DNA of 64,000 bases from Anaerotalea alkaliphila (GCF_010179735.1 NZ_JAAEEH010000003.1:1-64000); one strand, 5' to 3'; numbered from the stretch's first letter, positions 46,708 through 56,279 are shown. The notes: generated by a model from the letters alone, not told the origin. Numbers and translations are program-made.

Positions 46708-47987
46708 AGAAAAAGATATGTGTCATCGGGATGGGGTATATCGGCCTCCCCACATCGGCCATGTTCGCGAAGCACGGATTCCAGGTGCTGGGCGTGGATG
46801 TGAACGAGGAAGTGGTCAATAGCCTGAACGAGGGAAGGATCATCATCGAGGAGCCCTATCTGGACGCATTGGTCTATGAGGAAGTGGTGAAGAACGGCAG
46901 CCTGAAGGCATCCACGAAAGCGGAGAAGGCGGACGTCTTCATCATCGCGGTGCCAACCCCCATCAAGGAAGACAAGACGGCCATGATGGACTATGTGGAA
47001 GCCGCGACCCGCTCCATCGTGCCTTTTCTTGAGCCCGGGAATATGGTGGTTCTGGAGTCCACTTCCCCTCCGGGAACGGTGGAGAACCTCATGATGCCCA
47101 TCCTTAGGGAATGCCCCTTCGACGTGGAGGAATCCCTGTATGTGGCCCATTCCCCGGAACGGGTCATCCCGGGGAAGATTCTGATCGAACTGGTGGAGAA
47201 CAACCGGATCATCGGAGGCATCAACAGGAAATCCGCAGAGGAGGTGAAGAAAATCTATGCATCCTTCGTCAAGGGGGAAATCTTCCTGACCGACGCAACC
47301 ACGGCGGAAATGTGCAAACTGATGGAGAACACCTTCCGGGACGTGAACATCGCCCTGGCCAACGAGCTGGCGGTGATCTGCGAGCAGCTGGGGATCAACG
47401 CCTGGGAAGTGATCAAGTATTCCAACAAGCATCCCCGGGTCACCCTGCACCAGCCGGGGCCCGGTGTGGGAGGCCACTGCCTGGCGGTGGACCCCTGGTT
47501 CATCGTGGAAAAATTCCCGGAGACGGCAAAAATCATCCGGCTGGCTAGGGAAACCAACGACGCCATGCCCCACCATGTGTTCGGCAGGGCCAGGAACATC
47601 CTGGGAAGCCTGGCGGGCAAGAAGATCGCCATCCTGGGAGCCACCTACAAGCCCGACATCGACGACCTCAGGGAGAGTCCGGTGCTGGAGCTGGTGGACC
47701 TGCTGGAAGAGGTCCGTGACCTGGAGGTGCGCATCTACGACCCCTTCATCCTCTCCTACAAGCATCTGGCGCCAGACCTGGAAACGGCCCTTGCGGACGC
47801 GGACCTGCTGGTCCTGGGCGTGAACCACCGGGTGTTCGAGAACATCCCCTTCGGGGAACTGAAGTCCCGCATGCGCACCCCCAAGATCCTGGACACCAGG
47901 AACTTCCTGGACGGGGAATCCCTGCGGGCCCAAGGCTTCGAGTATCACCTGCTGGGGGAAGGACGCGGTTTCCATGGGCAACGGTAG
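46704..47987 (+). CDS. wecC: UDP-N-acetyl-D-mannosamine dehydrogenase
   Basis: 427 residues of the UDP-sugar dehydrogenase family: N-terminal NAD-binding VIGMGYIGLPTSAMFAK, central domain, catalytic Cys in GVGGHCLAVDPWF (WecC form), and C-terminal UDP-binding domain with LGATYKPDIDDLRESP. Produces UDP-ManNAcA. A role in a ManNAc-containing wall polymer fits CsaB further along. The matching UDP-GlcNAc 2-epimerase is not in the window. Confidence 0.92.
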   Translation: MKKKICVIGMGYIGLPTSAMFAKHGFQVLGVDVNEEVVNSLNEGRIIIEEPYLDALVYEEVVKNGSLKASTKAEKADVFIIAVPTPIKEDKTAMMDYVEAATRSIVPFLEPGNMVVLESTSPPGTVENLMMPILRECPFDVEESLYVAHSPERVIPGKILIELVENNRIIGGINRKSAEEVKKIYASFVKGEIFLTDATTAEMCKLMENTFRDVNIALANELAVICEQLGINAWEVIKYSNKHPRVTLHQPGPGVGGHCLAVDPWFIVEKFPETAKIIRLARETNDAMPHHVFGRARNILGSLAGKKIAILGATYKPDIDDLRESPVLELVDLLEEVRDLEVRIYDPFILSYKHLAPDLETALADADLLVLGVNHRVFENIPFGELKSRMRTPKILDTRNFLDGESLRAQGFEYHLLGEGRGFHGQR

Positions 47988-49245
47988 GAAAGTCATGCTC
48001 ATCGCCTACCAGTTCCCCCCCATGGGGGGTGCCGGCGTGCAGAGGAGCGCAAAATTCGCCAAGTACCTGAAGACGCTGGGATGGGACCCGGTGGTGGTGG
48101 CAAGCGAAGGCCCGAAAGGGCTGGTCGACGACAGCCTGCTGGAAGACCTGGCGGGAATCCCCATCGAACGGACCCCGAACTGGAACATCGGCGAATGGCC
48201 GAAGCCGTTCAACCTCCTGGGGAAGTTCATCCAAAGGAAGCTCCTGGTGCCGGACGCCGAATGGATTTGGTACAGGATGAACAGGAAAAAGGTCCTGGCT
48301 CTGGTGGGAAAGCACCGGCCGGACGTGCTCTACACGACCTCCTACCCCTACAGCGGCCATCTCATGGGACTTTGGGTGAAAAAGGAATTCCCCCAGCTGC
48401 CCTGGGTGGTGGACTTCAGGGACGAGTGGACGAAGAACCCCTATGTGCTTGATTTCGGCTATTCCCCAGGACGGATGGCGAAGGAGAGGGACATGGAACG
48501 CCAGGTCGTGGAAGCCTGCGACCATCTGGTCACCAATTCCCGGCTGATGCTGGACGGGTTCATGGAAGAGCATGCGCTGGAGGGAAAATCCACGGTGATC
48601 CCCAACGGATACGACCCTGCGGATTTCGAAGGATTGGACAGGAAGGGGTCCGGCCGTGAGAAGATGACCATCGCCTACACGGGCGCCATGTACGGAAGGC
48701 GCAAGCCCGACAGCTTCCTCCAGGGGCTGAAGAAAGCCATGGAGGAAGGGCTGGTGGATCCGTCCCGGGTGGAGGTGGACTTTGTGGGCCACTTCAACAA
48801 GGAGCACCGGCAGAAGGTGGCGGAGCTGTTGCCTGGCCTGGACATCGTCCGTTTCCACGGCTACATGCCCCACAGGCAGAGCATCCAATTCCTTCTGGAT
48901 GCGGACCTGCTCCTGCTGATCGTGGGCTCCGGCGCGGAAGCCAAGAACTTCTACACCGGAAAAATATTCGAATACATCTATACGGACAGGACCATCCTGG
49001 CCTTGGCTCCCCCCGACGGGGTGGCCGCCGAGGTGATCCGCGAAACCAAGACCGGCGTGGTTGTGGAGGACGGGGATGTGGAGGCGGTCAAGGAAGCCCT
49101 TGGAGCCCTGTATGCCCGTTGGCTGGAGGGAGGGCTTGTACTGGACCCCCTCCGGGAAGCGGTGGAAAGATACAGCCGCCGGAACCAGACGATGGAATTG
49201 GCGGGCGTGTTCGAACGACTTTTGGGAGGTGCGAATGAATACTAG
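47974..49245 (+). CDS. Glycosyltransferase family 4 protein
   Basis: 423 residues, GT-B fold; MLIAYQFPPMGGAGVQRSAKFAKYL is the N-terminal acceptor-binding pattern of this subgroup, VVDFRDEWTKNPY is conserved in it, and TVIPNGYDPADF plus TGKIFEYIYTDRTILAL form the nucleotide-sugar half. Overlaps the preceding gene by 14 bases and the next by 11, so it belongs to the polymer operon. Confidence 0.9.
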   Translation: MGNGRKVMLIAYQFPPMGGAGVQRSAKFAKYLKTLGWDPVVVASEGPKGLVDDSLLEDLAGIPIERTPNWNIGEWPKPFNLLGKFIQRKLLVPDAEWIWYRMNRKKVLALVGKHRPDVLYTTSYPYSGHLMGLWVKKEFPQLPWVVDFRDEWTKNPYVLDFGYSPGRMAKERDMERQVVEACDHLVTNSRLMLDGFMEEHALEGKSTVIPNGYDPADFEGLDRKGSGREKMTIAYTGAMYGRRKPDSFLQGLKKAMEEGLVDPSRVEVDFVGHFNKEHRQKVAELLPGLDIVRFHGYMPHRQSIQFLLDADLLLLIVGSGAEAKNFYTGKIFEYIYTDRTILALAPPDGVAAEVIRETKTGVVVEDGDVEAVKEALGALYARWLEGGLVLDPLREAVERYSRRNQTMELAGVFERLLGGANEY

Positions 49246-49720
49246 GAACAAAAGATTCAATTGGGTGGACGGCCTGGTCCTGCTGCTTGTCCTGGCGGTG
49301 GGCGCCGGCGGATTCTATTTCCTCCAGCAGAGGAAAGCCTCCGGCGGCGGCGTGGAAACCGGCAAGAGGGAAATAGTCTTTCTGGCGGAGGCCGTCCGGG
49401 TGTTGCCGGAAGTGGCCGCCAGTGTGGAGATCGGGGACAGGATCGTGGCCTTGAACGCCATCCAGGACGGGGAAGTGGTGGGAGTGGAAATTTTCGACAC
49501 CCAGCGCGAAGCGGCTGTGGACGGCGCCATTGTGGCGGTTTCCGACCCCAATTCCAAGACGCTTCGGGTGACCATCCGCGCAACCGTGAACCGCTACGGT
49601 CCCTACATGGACTTCGGCGGCCAGGAGATCAAGGTCGGCTCCTCCTACTGGATCAAGACGGAGGGCATGCACGCCTTGGGCAGCGTAGTGGCCATATTGG
49701 AGAAGGAGGCGGGAAAATGA
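49235..49720 (+). CDS. DUF4330-like membrane-anchored protein (copy 1)
   Basis: 161 residues: one N-terminal helix (VDGLVLLLVLAVGAGGFYFL) and an extracytoplasmic beta-rich domain ending GQEIKVGSSYWIKTEG. Resembles DUF4330, found beside polysaccharide genes in cyanobacteria and Firmicutes; function unknown. GGGAGGTGCG lies just before the ATG. Similar in layout to the next gene, implying tandem duplication. Confidence 0.75.
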   Translation: MNTRNKRFNWVDGLVLLLVLAVGAGGFYFLQQRKASGGGVETGKREIVFLAEAVRVLPEVAASVEIGDRIVALNAIQDGEVVGVEIFDTQREAAVDGAIVAVSDPNSKTLRVTIRATVNRYGPYMDFGGQEIKVGSSYWIKTEGMHALGSVVAILEKEAGK

Positions 49721-50241
49721 AGCTTTTGGACAGCAACTGGAAATTCTTTGGGAAAGTGCATGTTTTCGACCTCCTTTTCCTGCTGGTGCTGGTGGCGGCC
49801 CTGGCGGGCGTGTTGAACCGGGTCTCCGGAGGGGACCTTGCCAGCATGGCGGGGGGCTCCAAGCCGGTGCCGGTGCGGATGACCCTGAAGACCTTCGAAT
49901 ACGACCCCGCCTATTACCAGAGCCTGGAGGCCGGGGCGGAGCTGGTGGAGGACAAGATGGTTTTTGAGGGAAGCCGGATCGTTTCGGTGGACCTGCAGGA
50001 CGCCCCCATCACCCTGGTGGACAACAACGGGGATGTGGTGAACGGCTCCAACCCGCTGCGGAAGGTCGCCCTGGTCGTGGTGGAAGCCACAGCCACCCGG
50101 AAAGGACCCATCTATGAACTGGGCAAGCAGGAGCTCCGGGTGGGGGCCGGATTCTTCCTGACCACGGAAGACAACAAGCTCTCCACCATCATCACGGCAT
50201 TCCAGCCTTTGGACGAAGGAGACGCAGGGGTGGTAGAATGA
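49717..50241 (+). CDS. DUF4330-like membrane-anchored protein (copy 2)
   Basis: 174 residues; cytoplasmic start MKLLDSNWKFFGKVHVFD, one helix (LLFLLVLVAALAGVL), then an external domain ending KQELRVGAGFFLTTEDN, parallel to copy 1. Overlaps both neighbours by 4 bases. The VHVFDLLFLLV segment after KLLDSNWKFFG is typical of DUF4330. Function unknown, probably in polymer assembly or export. Confidence 0.78.
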   Translation: MKLLDSNWKFFGKVHVFDLLFLLVLVAALAGVLNRVSGGDLASMAGGSKPVPVRMTLKTFEYDPAYYQSLEAGAELVEDKMVFEGSRIVSVDLQDAPITLVDNNGDVVNGSNPLRKVALVVVEATATRKGPIYELGKQELRVGAGFFLTTEDNKLSTIITAFQPLDEGDAGVVE

Positions 50242-51755
50242 ATGCGCTGATACGGAAGATCGAAGCCAGCTTCCTCTACCGGACGGTGCTCCTGGTGGTC
50301 CAAAAATCCCAGGAAAGCATGGTATTCAAGGTGAGGGAGCAGGCGCCCAAAGACCCCCTGCGGGAATACCACAGGCAGATGCTGCTGTTCCATTGGGCGG
50401 TCCTGCTGGGGGGATGGCTGGACAGGGTTCTGGACAAGCTGGTGCGGTCTGTTGCGGAAAGCTGGATTTTCGGCACGGTCCGAAAATCCTTCCGGTGGCT
50501 GGGAAGCCTGCTGGCGGTCTCCTGGACCGGCCGGATTCTTGGCAAATGGAAACCGGTGTATCTCGTAGGGACCTACGTGTATGTGGACCATCTGGTCCGG
50601 ACCTTCCTGGGAGGAACCATCCTGGCCAGCACCTGGGACGAGCTGCTGCTGGTGGCCTTTTTCGGCATCCTGCTTTACCGCAGGTTCTTCCTGAAACAGC
50701 CCTGGCGGTTTTCCGACCTGGACCTGCCCATCCTCCTTTTCCTGCTGACCGGGGTGTTCCTGCTCTTTGTGAACTCACCGGACTTCGCCATCGGGGTGGA
50801 GGGATTTAGGGCCGTGTTCCAGTACGTGTTCTGGTATTTCCTGGTGCTCCAGCTGGTGGACTCCAGGGAAACGGCCAAAGGCATGGTCTGGGTCCTGGTG
50901 GCTGGGGCGGGCCTGCTGGGGATGCATGGGATCTACCAGTACGCCACGGGAGCCCCCATGTTGGGGAACTGGGTGGACAGCACGGAAACCATCACCACCC
51001 GGGCCTATTCCATCGTGCGCAGCCCCAATTCCCTAGGCAGCCTGTTCGTGCTCTATCTGCCCGTCGGGTTCGGCCTGTTCCTGGGGGAAAAGCACGTCCT
51101 GAAGAAGCTGGCCGCCCTGGTCCTCACGGCGGCCATGGGCTTCGGCCTGCTCTTCACCTTCACCAGGGGAGCCTGGATCACCGCGTTCGCCGGCCTGCTG
51201 GTGGTGGTGCTTTTCCTCGGGAAAAGGCTTGTGCTACCCATCCTGGCGGTCTTGGGGGCGGCCCTGGCCAATCTGGACACCCTCTACCGGCGGATCGCCT
51301 ATCTGTTCACTCCGGAGTACCAGATGAAATCCAGCCAGGGCGGAAGGATCTACCGCTGGCAGACCACCCTGGAGGAATGGTCCTCCAGCAAGCTGTTCGG
51401 ACTGGGCCTGGGAAGGTATGGAGGGGCAACCGCCTTGAAGAACAAGCTGTCCCCCTTCTACACGGACAACTATTACATGAAGACCCTGGCGGAAATGGGG
51501 ATCGTGGGCCTGACCGCCTTCGTCCTCCTGATGCTGGTCCTGCTGGGCCGGTGCCACCGCTACCTGCGGGGAGTCTCGGACACCTCCGTCAGGCGGATCC
51601 TCTACGGGATTTACGGAGGCATGGTGGGGGTGGTCCTGCACAATGGGGTGGAAAACATTTTCGAGAACCCGTTCATGGTCACTTATTTTTGGGCGAATGC
51701 GGCCCTGCTGGTGGCTTATTCCAAACACGCCCAAGGAGTGGAACAAGATGAGTAG
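50238..51755 (+). CDS. O-antigen ligase/polymerase family membrane protein
   Basis: 505 residues, about 10-12 membrane helices with the Wzy_C (O-antigen ligase) core: VRSPNSLGSLFVLYLPVGFG, TFTRGAWITAFAG and the large external loop with GRIYRWQTTLEEW. An unusual N-terminal 100 residues precede the helices. Likely polymerises the wall polysaccharide or transfers it to its acceptor. Overlaps csaB by 8 bases. Confidence 0.85.
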   Translation: MNALIRKIEASFLYRTVLLVVQKSQESMVFKVREQAPKDPLREYHRQMLLFHWAVLLGGWLDRVLDKLVRSVAESWIFGTVRKSFRWLGSLLAVSWTGRILGKWKPVYLVGTYVYVDHLVRTFLGGTILASTWDELLLVAFFGILLYRRFFLKQPWRFSDLDLPILLFLLTGVFLLFVNSPDFAIGVEGFRAVFQYVFWYFLVLQLVDSRETAKGMVWVLVAGAGLLGMHGIYQYATGAPMLGNWVDSTETITTRAYSIVRSPNSLGSLFVLYLPVGFGLFLGEKHVLKKLAALVLTAAMGFGLLFTFTRGAWITAFAGLLVVVLFLGKRLVLPILAVLGAALANLDTLYRRIAYLFTPEYQMKSSQGGRIYRWQTTLEEWSSSKLFGLGLGRYGGATALKNKLSPFYTDNYYMKTLAEMGIVGLTAFVLLMLVLLGRCHRYLRGVSDTSVRRILYGIYGGMVGVVLHNGVENIFENPFMVTYFWANAALLVAYSKHAQGVEQDE

Positions 51756-52836
51756 AATCCTGATTGCCGGCTATTACGGATATTACAATTCCGGTGACGA
51801 CGCCATCCTTACGTCCATCTGCGAGGACATCACGGGGTTGGACAAGGGCCATGCCATCACCATCCTTTCCAACAGTCCGGAAGCCACCCAGAGGGAATAC
51901 GGGTATCCGGCGGTGAACAGGTTCAACCTGCCCTCCGTGCTGAAGGCCCTGAAACAGACGGACATCCTGATCATGGGCGGCGGGAGCCTGCTGCAGGACA
52001 AGACCAGCAGCAGGTCCCTGTGGTACTACCTGTTCCTGATCGGCATGGCGAAAAGGATGGGCAAGAAATGCATGCTCTACGCCAATGGGATCGGACCGGT
52101 GAGGAAACCCTTCAACAAGATGCTGACCCGCTGGATCGCCAACAAGATCGACATCATCACCCTGCGGGAGCACCTTTCCCTGAAGCCTTTGGAGGGAATG
52201 AAGGTGAGCAAGCCCAAAATCATCGTGACCGCGGATCCGGTGTTCAACCTGGAACTGCCTCCGGGAAAACCGGTGGACGAGATTTTCGCCAAGGAGGGGG
52301 TGGACCGGGGGAAACCCTATGTGACGGTCATGTTCCGGAGCTGGGAGCATGAGGAACACTACACCAGGGTCATGGCGAAGGTGTGCGACCAGATTGTGGA
52401 GCGCTACAACTACAACATCCTGTTCGTTCCCATGAAATATCCTTCGGACCTGATCGTGTCCATGGAGGTCATGAAGAAGATGAAGCACCGCTCCTATGTG
52501 TTGCAGGACCGGTATGAGATCCAGGACATCATCGGTGTGATCGCCCGCAGCGAGCTGGTCCTGGCCATGCGCCTCCATGCCCTTCTGTATGCGGCGACCC
52601 AGAACGTGCCCATGATAGGATTCAACTATGACCCCAAGGTCCGCTACTATGTCCAGGAGATGGGCATGCACCTGGTGGAAGACCTGCACCGCTGCACGGT
52701 CCAGGACATCCTCCGGGAGGTCGCCCAAATCTTCGACCAGTATGACGGGATCAAGGAGCAGCTGCGGCAAAAGGTGGAGGTCCTCAAGGCCATGGCGGAA
52801 AAGAACCGCACCTACCTGGAGGAACTGCTGTCCTAG
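51748..52836 (+). CDS. csaB: Polysaccharide pyruvyl transferase CsaB
   Basis: 362 residues; AGYYGYYNSGDDAILTSI at the N-terminus, ILIMGGGSLLQDKTS and the C-terminal RSELVLAMRLHALLYAAT match CsaB. The enzyme adds ketal pyruvate to ManNAc of the secondary wall polymer, which SLH domains then bind. An SLH-domain protein is encoded 3.4 kb downstream. Last gene of the cluster; a 21-bp terminator stem follows. Confidence 0.93.
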   Translation: MSRILIAGYYGYYNSGDDAILTSICEDITGLDKGHAITILSNSPEATQREYGYPAVNRFNLPSVLKALKQTDILIMGGGSLLQDKTSSRSLWYYLFLIGMAKRMGKKCMLYANGIGPVRKPFNKMLTRWIANKIDIITLREHLSLKPLEGMKVSKPKIIVTADPVFNLELPPGKPVDEIFAKEGVDRGKPYVTVMFRSWEHEEHYTRVMAKVCDQIVERYNYNILFVPMKYPSDLIVSMEVMKKMKHRSYVLQDRYEIQDIIGVIARSELVLAMRLHALLYAATQNVPMIGFNYDPKVRYYVQEMGMHLVEDLHRCTVQDILREVAQIFDQYDGIKEQLRQKVEVLKAMAEKNRTYLEELLS

Positions 52837-52865
52837 AAGCCTGCGCAAACGCAACATCCGCACGC

Positions 52866-52911
52866 AAAATACTGAAAGGGATGCTCATTCGAGCATCCCT
52901 TTCAGTATTTT
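52866..52911. terminator. Bidirectional terminator between csaB and the phosphodiesterase gene
   Basis: Perfect 21-bp stem (52866-52886 with 52891-52911), 4-base loop, AAAA at one end and TTTT at the other. The stop codon of the minus-strand gene is inside it. Confidence 0.9.
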
Positions 52912-54180
52912 GCCTTCCGTGCCCTCCATGGAGAGTCCCAGGATCCGTGCGAAGGTGGGGGCCTCGTCCACAAGGGAGCAGTCCCCAAGGACCGCCCCCC
53001 GGCGGATGCCCGCCCCCTTGGCCAGGAGCAGGGTATCCATCCGGGACACATCCGGAGAGAAGCCGTGCTCCAGAACGTAATCCCCCCGGGAAGGGTCCAC
53101 CGGCACGACCACTGGTCCCAAGGCATGGTTGCGGAAGTAGCAGCCTTCCCGCGCCTCGGCCACAAAGCGGAAGGGGCCGTCCAAGCCATGGAGGGTCCGG
53201 GCCTCTTCCACGGAAAGGACCCGTTGCAGGCAAGGATCCTCTCCCCGGGCCAGGTCCTGCAGCAAGGCCCCCACCCGCCCGGCCAGCAGGGCATCCTCGG
53301 GATCCGCCAAATGGATCTGGGCGGATCCTCCGGCATGGCACGCGTAGGCGGACCAGGAGAGGATCCGCCCTCCGGGGTCGCACCGGAGCAGGCCTTCCTT
53401 CCGGAACAGGCTGTTCAGGTGGATGATCCGGCTGCAGTCCGCTCCGCCGTGGTCCCCCAGAAGCACGAAAGCGGTCCGCCCATAGGTGCCCGCCTTCTTC
53501 GTGCTTTCAATCAGCCGGCCGATCCGGCGGTCGATCCGCGCCAGGGCCTCCTCCACATGGCTGCCCTCCCGCCCGTGGACATGGCGCAGATGGTCCAGTT
53601 CGATGAAGTGGACGGCGGTCAGCCCAGGCCTTTTCCTCTCCAGGATCCGGCAGGCCACCGCCTCGGTGAAGTTGTCCAGATGGGGCTGGGTCTTCCCCCG
53701 GAGCAAGGGGGCCTTGGCGAGGACCAGGGGAAGCAGCTTCCGGCTGCCGTATTTCCAGAAGAGGGAAAGGCCGCTTTCCTTCCGGGTGGACCAGATTTCC
53801 GGAACGTTGTGGTCCACAGGAGCTCCCCCCAGCACCGGCCAGAGGACGGCGGCTGTGGAGATGCCGGATTCCCTGGCCAGGTCGAAGAGGGTGGGGGCCT
53901 TGATCCTGTCGTAATGCCAGAACCAATCCTGGTTCCGGTGCCGGGCGGGATCTGCCAGTTCGTTGTTGTAGATGCCATGCCGTCCGGGCCGGACGCCGGT
54001 CAGGATGGTGGTATGGCAGCAGTAGGTAAGGGTGGGGTGGATGGAGCGCACCCCCGGGACCAGGGTCCCCTCCTGCAGGAAACTTCCGCATACGGGAAGC
54101 CTGGCCAGAAGGGGCAGGTCATCCCGGTTCAACGCGTCCACGCTGACCAGCACCAGGTGCCTTCCGTTGCCGCCCCCCAT
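52885..54180 (-). CDS. Type I phosphodiesterase/nucleotide pyrophosphatase family protein
   Basis: 431 residues of the alkaline phosphatase superfamily. Metal and nucleophile motifs: LVLVSVDALNRDDLP near the start, PTLTYCCHTTILTGVRPGRHGIYNN (nucleophile Thr), FIELDHLRHVHG and LLGDHGGA. No signal peptide is visible. It starts 2 bases after dapB on the minus strand and so is probably under the lysine riboswitch. Substrate unknown. Confidence 0.88.
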   Translation of the reverse strand: MGGGNGRHLVLVSVDALNRDDLPLLARLPVCGSFLQEGTLVPGVRSIHPTLTYCCHTTILTGVRPGRHGIYNNELADPARHRNQDWFWHYDRIKAPTLFDLARESGISTAAVLWPVLGGAPVDHNVPEIWSTRKESGLSLFWKYGSRKLLPLVLAKAPLLRGKTQPHLDNFTEAVACRILERKRPGLTAVHFIELDHLRHVHGREGSHVEEALARIDRRIGRLIESTKKAGTYGRTAFVLLGDHGGADCSRIIHLNSLFRKEGLLRCDPGGRILSWSAYACHAGGSAQIHLADPEDALLAGRVGALLQDLARGEDPCLQRVLSVEEARTLHGLDGPFRFVAEAREGCYFRNHALGPVVVPVDPSRGDYVLEHGFSPDVSRMDTLLLAKGAGIRRGAVLGDCSLVDEAPTFARILGLSMEGTEGKILKGMLE

Positions 54181-54182
54181 GG

Positions 54183-54947
54183 TCAGCCGATGACGTGGCC
54201 CATGTTGTAGAGGCCAGCCGCTTTGCCGTTCAGGAATTTGGCGGCATTCACCGCCCCCACCGCGAAGATGTCCTTGGACAGGGCGGTGTGGCTGATCTGC
54301 AGGATCTCGTCCTGGCCTGCGAAGATCACGTCGTGCTCCCCTACGATGGTGCCTCCGCGGACCGCATGGATGCCGATCTCCTTCACGGGGCGCTTCGCCC
54401 GCTCCTTGGAGCGGTCATAGGCATAGGCGTAGTGTTCCGGCAGGGCCTGGTTGATGCTGTCCGCGATGTACAGGGCGGTGCCGCTGGGGGCGTCCACCTT
54501 CTGGTTGTGGTGCTTCTCCACGATCTCGATGTCGAAGCCCGCACCGGTGAGCACCCCGGCCGCCTTCTGGACCAGGTTCACCAGCAGGTTCACCCCCAGG
54601 GACATGTTGGCGGAGAAGAGGACCGCGGTATCCTTGGCGGTGTCCTGGACCAGCTGGATTTGGGCCTGGTCCAGACCGGTGGTGCAGACAACCACGGGAA
54701 TCCTGGTTTGGGCCGCGAACGCCAGCAGGGCGGGGACCGCCTTGGCGATGGAGAAGTCGATGACCACATCCGCCTGGACCCCCGCCTGGGCGCAGTCCTG
54801 GGGGGTGGGGTAGACGGGATAGCCGAAAGCGGCCGTCGTGTTCGGGTCGATGCCGGCCACGATCCGGACATCCGGATCCGCGGCTGCCAGCCGGCTGATC
54901 ACATGGCCCATTTTTCCGTTGCATCCGTGCATGATGATATTCGTCAT
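54183..54947 (-). CDS. dapB: 4-hydroxy-tetrahydrodipicolinate reductase
   Basis: 254 residues. NAD(P)-binding HGCNGKMGHVISRLAA at the N-terminus, and the active-site segment EIVEKHHNQKVDAPSGTAL, with GIHAVRGGTIVGEHDVIFAG further on. Second step of the diaminopimelate/lysine branch. Starts 9 bases after dapA. Confidence 0.96.
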   Translation of the reverse strand: MTNIIMHGCNGKMGHVISRLAAADPDVRIVAGIDPNTTAAFGYPVYPTPQDCAQAGVQADVVIDFSIAKAVPALLAFAAQTRIPVVVCTTGLDQAQIQLVQDTAKDTAVLFSANMSLGVNLLVNLVQKAAGVLTGAGFDIEIVEKHHNQKVDAPSGTALYIADSINQALPEHYAYAYDRSKERAKRPVKEIGIHAVRGGTIVGEHDVIFAGQDEILQISHTALSKDIFAVGAVNAAKFLNGKAAGLYNMGHVIG

Positions 54948-54956
54948 GGGACCTCC

Positions 54957-55841
54957 TTATTTCAACAGACCGTAGGCGGAAAGGACAGCCTTCAGTTTTT
55001 CCACATTGGCGGGTTCCATGGAGGTCAGGGGGCGCCTACAGGGGCCCACGTTGTAGCCCAGCAGGTTCATGGCCTCCTTCACCGGCATGGGGTTCACTTC
55101 GCAGAAGAGGGCGTTGATCAGCTTGAGCAGGTGCAGCTGGAGCTGGATGCTTCCCTTCACGTCGCCGGAGAGGTACCTTTCCACGATGTCGTGGGTCTCC
55201 TGGGGCAGGAAGTTGGCCACCACGGAAATGACGCCTTTCCCGCCTGCGGACAGAAGGGGGACAATCTGGTCGTCGTTTCCGGAGTAGAGGTCCAGACGGC
55301 CTTCGGTCACATCCATGAACTGCATGATCTGGCTGATGTTGCCGCTGGCTTCCTTTATGCCCACGATGTTCTCCACATCCGCAAGTATCCTGCAGGTTTC
55401 AGGCAGCAGGTTCATTCCGGTGCGGCTGGGAACGTTGTAGAGCAGGATGGGGATGTCCACGTTTCTGGCGATTTCCGTAAAATGCTCCACCAGGCCCTTC
55501 TGTGAGGTCTTGTTGTAGTAGGGGGTCACCTGGAGCAGGCCGTCCACACCCAGTTTTTCCGCCTCTTTGGAGAGGTGGACGCCGTGGGCGGTGTCGTTGC
55601 TTCCGGTGCCGGCGATGACGGGCACCCGTTTGCCTGCCGCCTCCACTGCGGTGCGGATGCAGGCAAGATGCTCCTGGTCGTCCAAGGTGGAAGCTTCGCC
55701 TGTGGTGCCGCAGATGACGATGCTGTCGGTGCCGTTTTCGATGTTGAAGTCCACCAGCTCGTGGAGCTTTTCATAGTTGACGGAATAGTCGTCGTTGAAA
55801 GGTGTGATGATGGCCACACCGGATCCTGTAAAAATAGCCAT
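54957..55841 (-). CDS. dapA: 4-hydroxy-tetrahydrodipicolinate synthase
   Basis: 294-residue TIM-barrel aldolase. Schiff-base Lys in GIKEASGNI, catalytic Tyr in LLYNVPSRTGMN, and CGTTGEASTL for pyruvate binding. AGGAGG lies 6 bases before the ATG at 55841; earlier in-frame codons run into the riboswitch terminator. First gene of dapA-dapB-phosphodiesterase. Confidence 0.96.
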   Translation of the reverse strand: MAIFTGSGVAIITPFNDDYSVNYEKLHELVDFNIENGTDSIVICGTTGEASTLDDQEHLACIRTAVEAAGKRVPVIAGTGSNDTAHGVHLSKEAEKLGVDGLLQVTPYYNKTSQKGLVEHFTEIARNVDIPILLYNVPSRTGMNLLPETCRILADVENIVGIKEASGNISQIMQFMDVTEGRLDLYSGNDDQIVPLLSAGGKGVISVVANFLPQETHDIVERYLSGDVKGSIQLQLHLLKLINALFCEVNPMPVKEAMNLLGYNVGPCRRPLTSMEPANVEKLKAVLSAYGLLK

Positions 55842-55907
55842 GGGATTCCTCCTGTCCGGGGCAATGCCCCAGGGTGTTCGGTTGATGGGCGTCTTCCAAA
55901 ATCCAAT

Positions 55908-56140
55908 AAAAAAGCCGGCTGGTTGGCCGACTAAGGATACAGGATGTTGCATGCGTATCTTCAGTAGCACTCCATAGACAAGGAAGCCTTGTCCTATGAC
56001 AGTCGCAGGGCTCTTAACCAAGCAACCAGGGCGCCGGTTCCAGTCCCGACGGCCTTCGGCATCCGTTCCTTTCCCCTTGGATCGCCTACATCTGGTGTAT
56101 CCCCAAGGGTACTGATAAAGGATGCGCCTCTACCATATGA
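55908..56140 (-). promoter_or_regulatory. Lysine riboswitch (L box) with terminator
   Basis: Read on the minus strand, the leader of dapA contains the L-box blocks GGTAGAGGCGCAT (from about 56134), AGTACCCTTGGGG, AAGGGGAAAGGAACGG, GCCGAAGGCCG, and closes with GGAGTGCTACTG near 55970. An intrinsic terminator follows: AGTCGGC/GCCGGCT stem (55932-55914) and a six-T run (55913-55908). This is the layout for lysine-induced premature termination. Confidence 0.9.
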
Positions 56141-56157
56141 AATATAAATTTACAATA

Positions 56158-56187
56158 ATGATAACATCTTGTTCGGGGCATTGTCAA
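56158..56187 (-). promoter_or_regulatory. Promoter of the dapAB operon
   Basis: Minus strand TTGACA (56187-56182), 18 bases, TATCAT (56163-56158), putting the start just before the riboswitch. Confidence 0.75.
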
Positions 56188-56195
56188 CACGCACT

Positions 56196-56224
56196 TTGAC
56201 ATTCCGCCTCCAAACAGGTAGAAT
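56196..56224 (+). promoter_or_regulatory. Promoter of the SLH-GHL10 gene
   Basis: TTGACA (56196-56201), 17 bases, TAGAAT (56219-56224). Its -35 is 8 bases from the -35 of the divergent dapA promoter. Confidence 0.8.
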
Positions 56225-56279
56225 CAAGGGGAAGCGACGGAAGGGGAAAACCGGCGGCACGGATGAAAGGAGAATCGCC

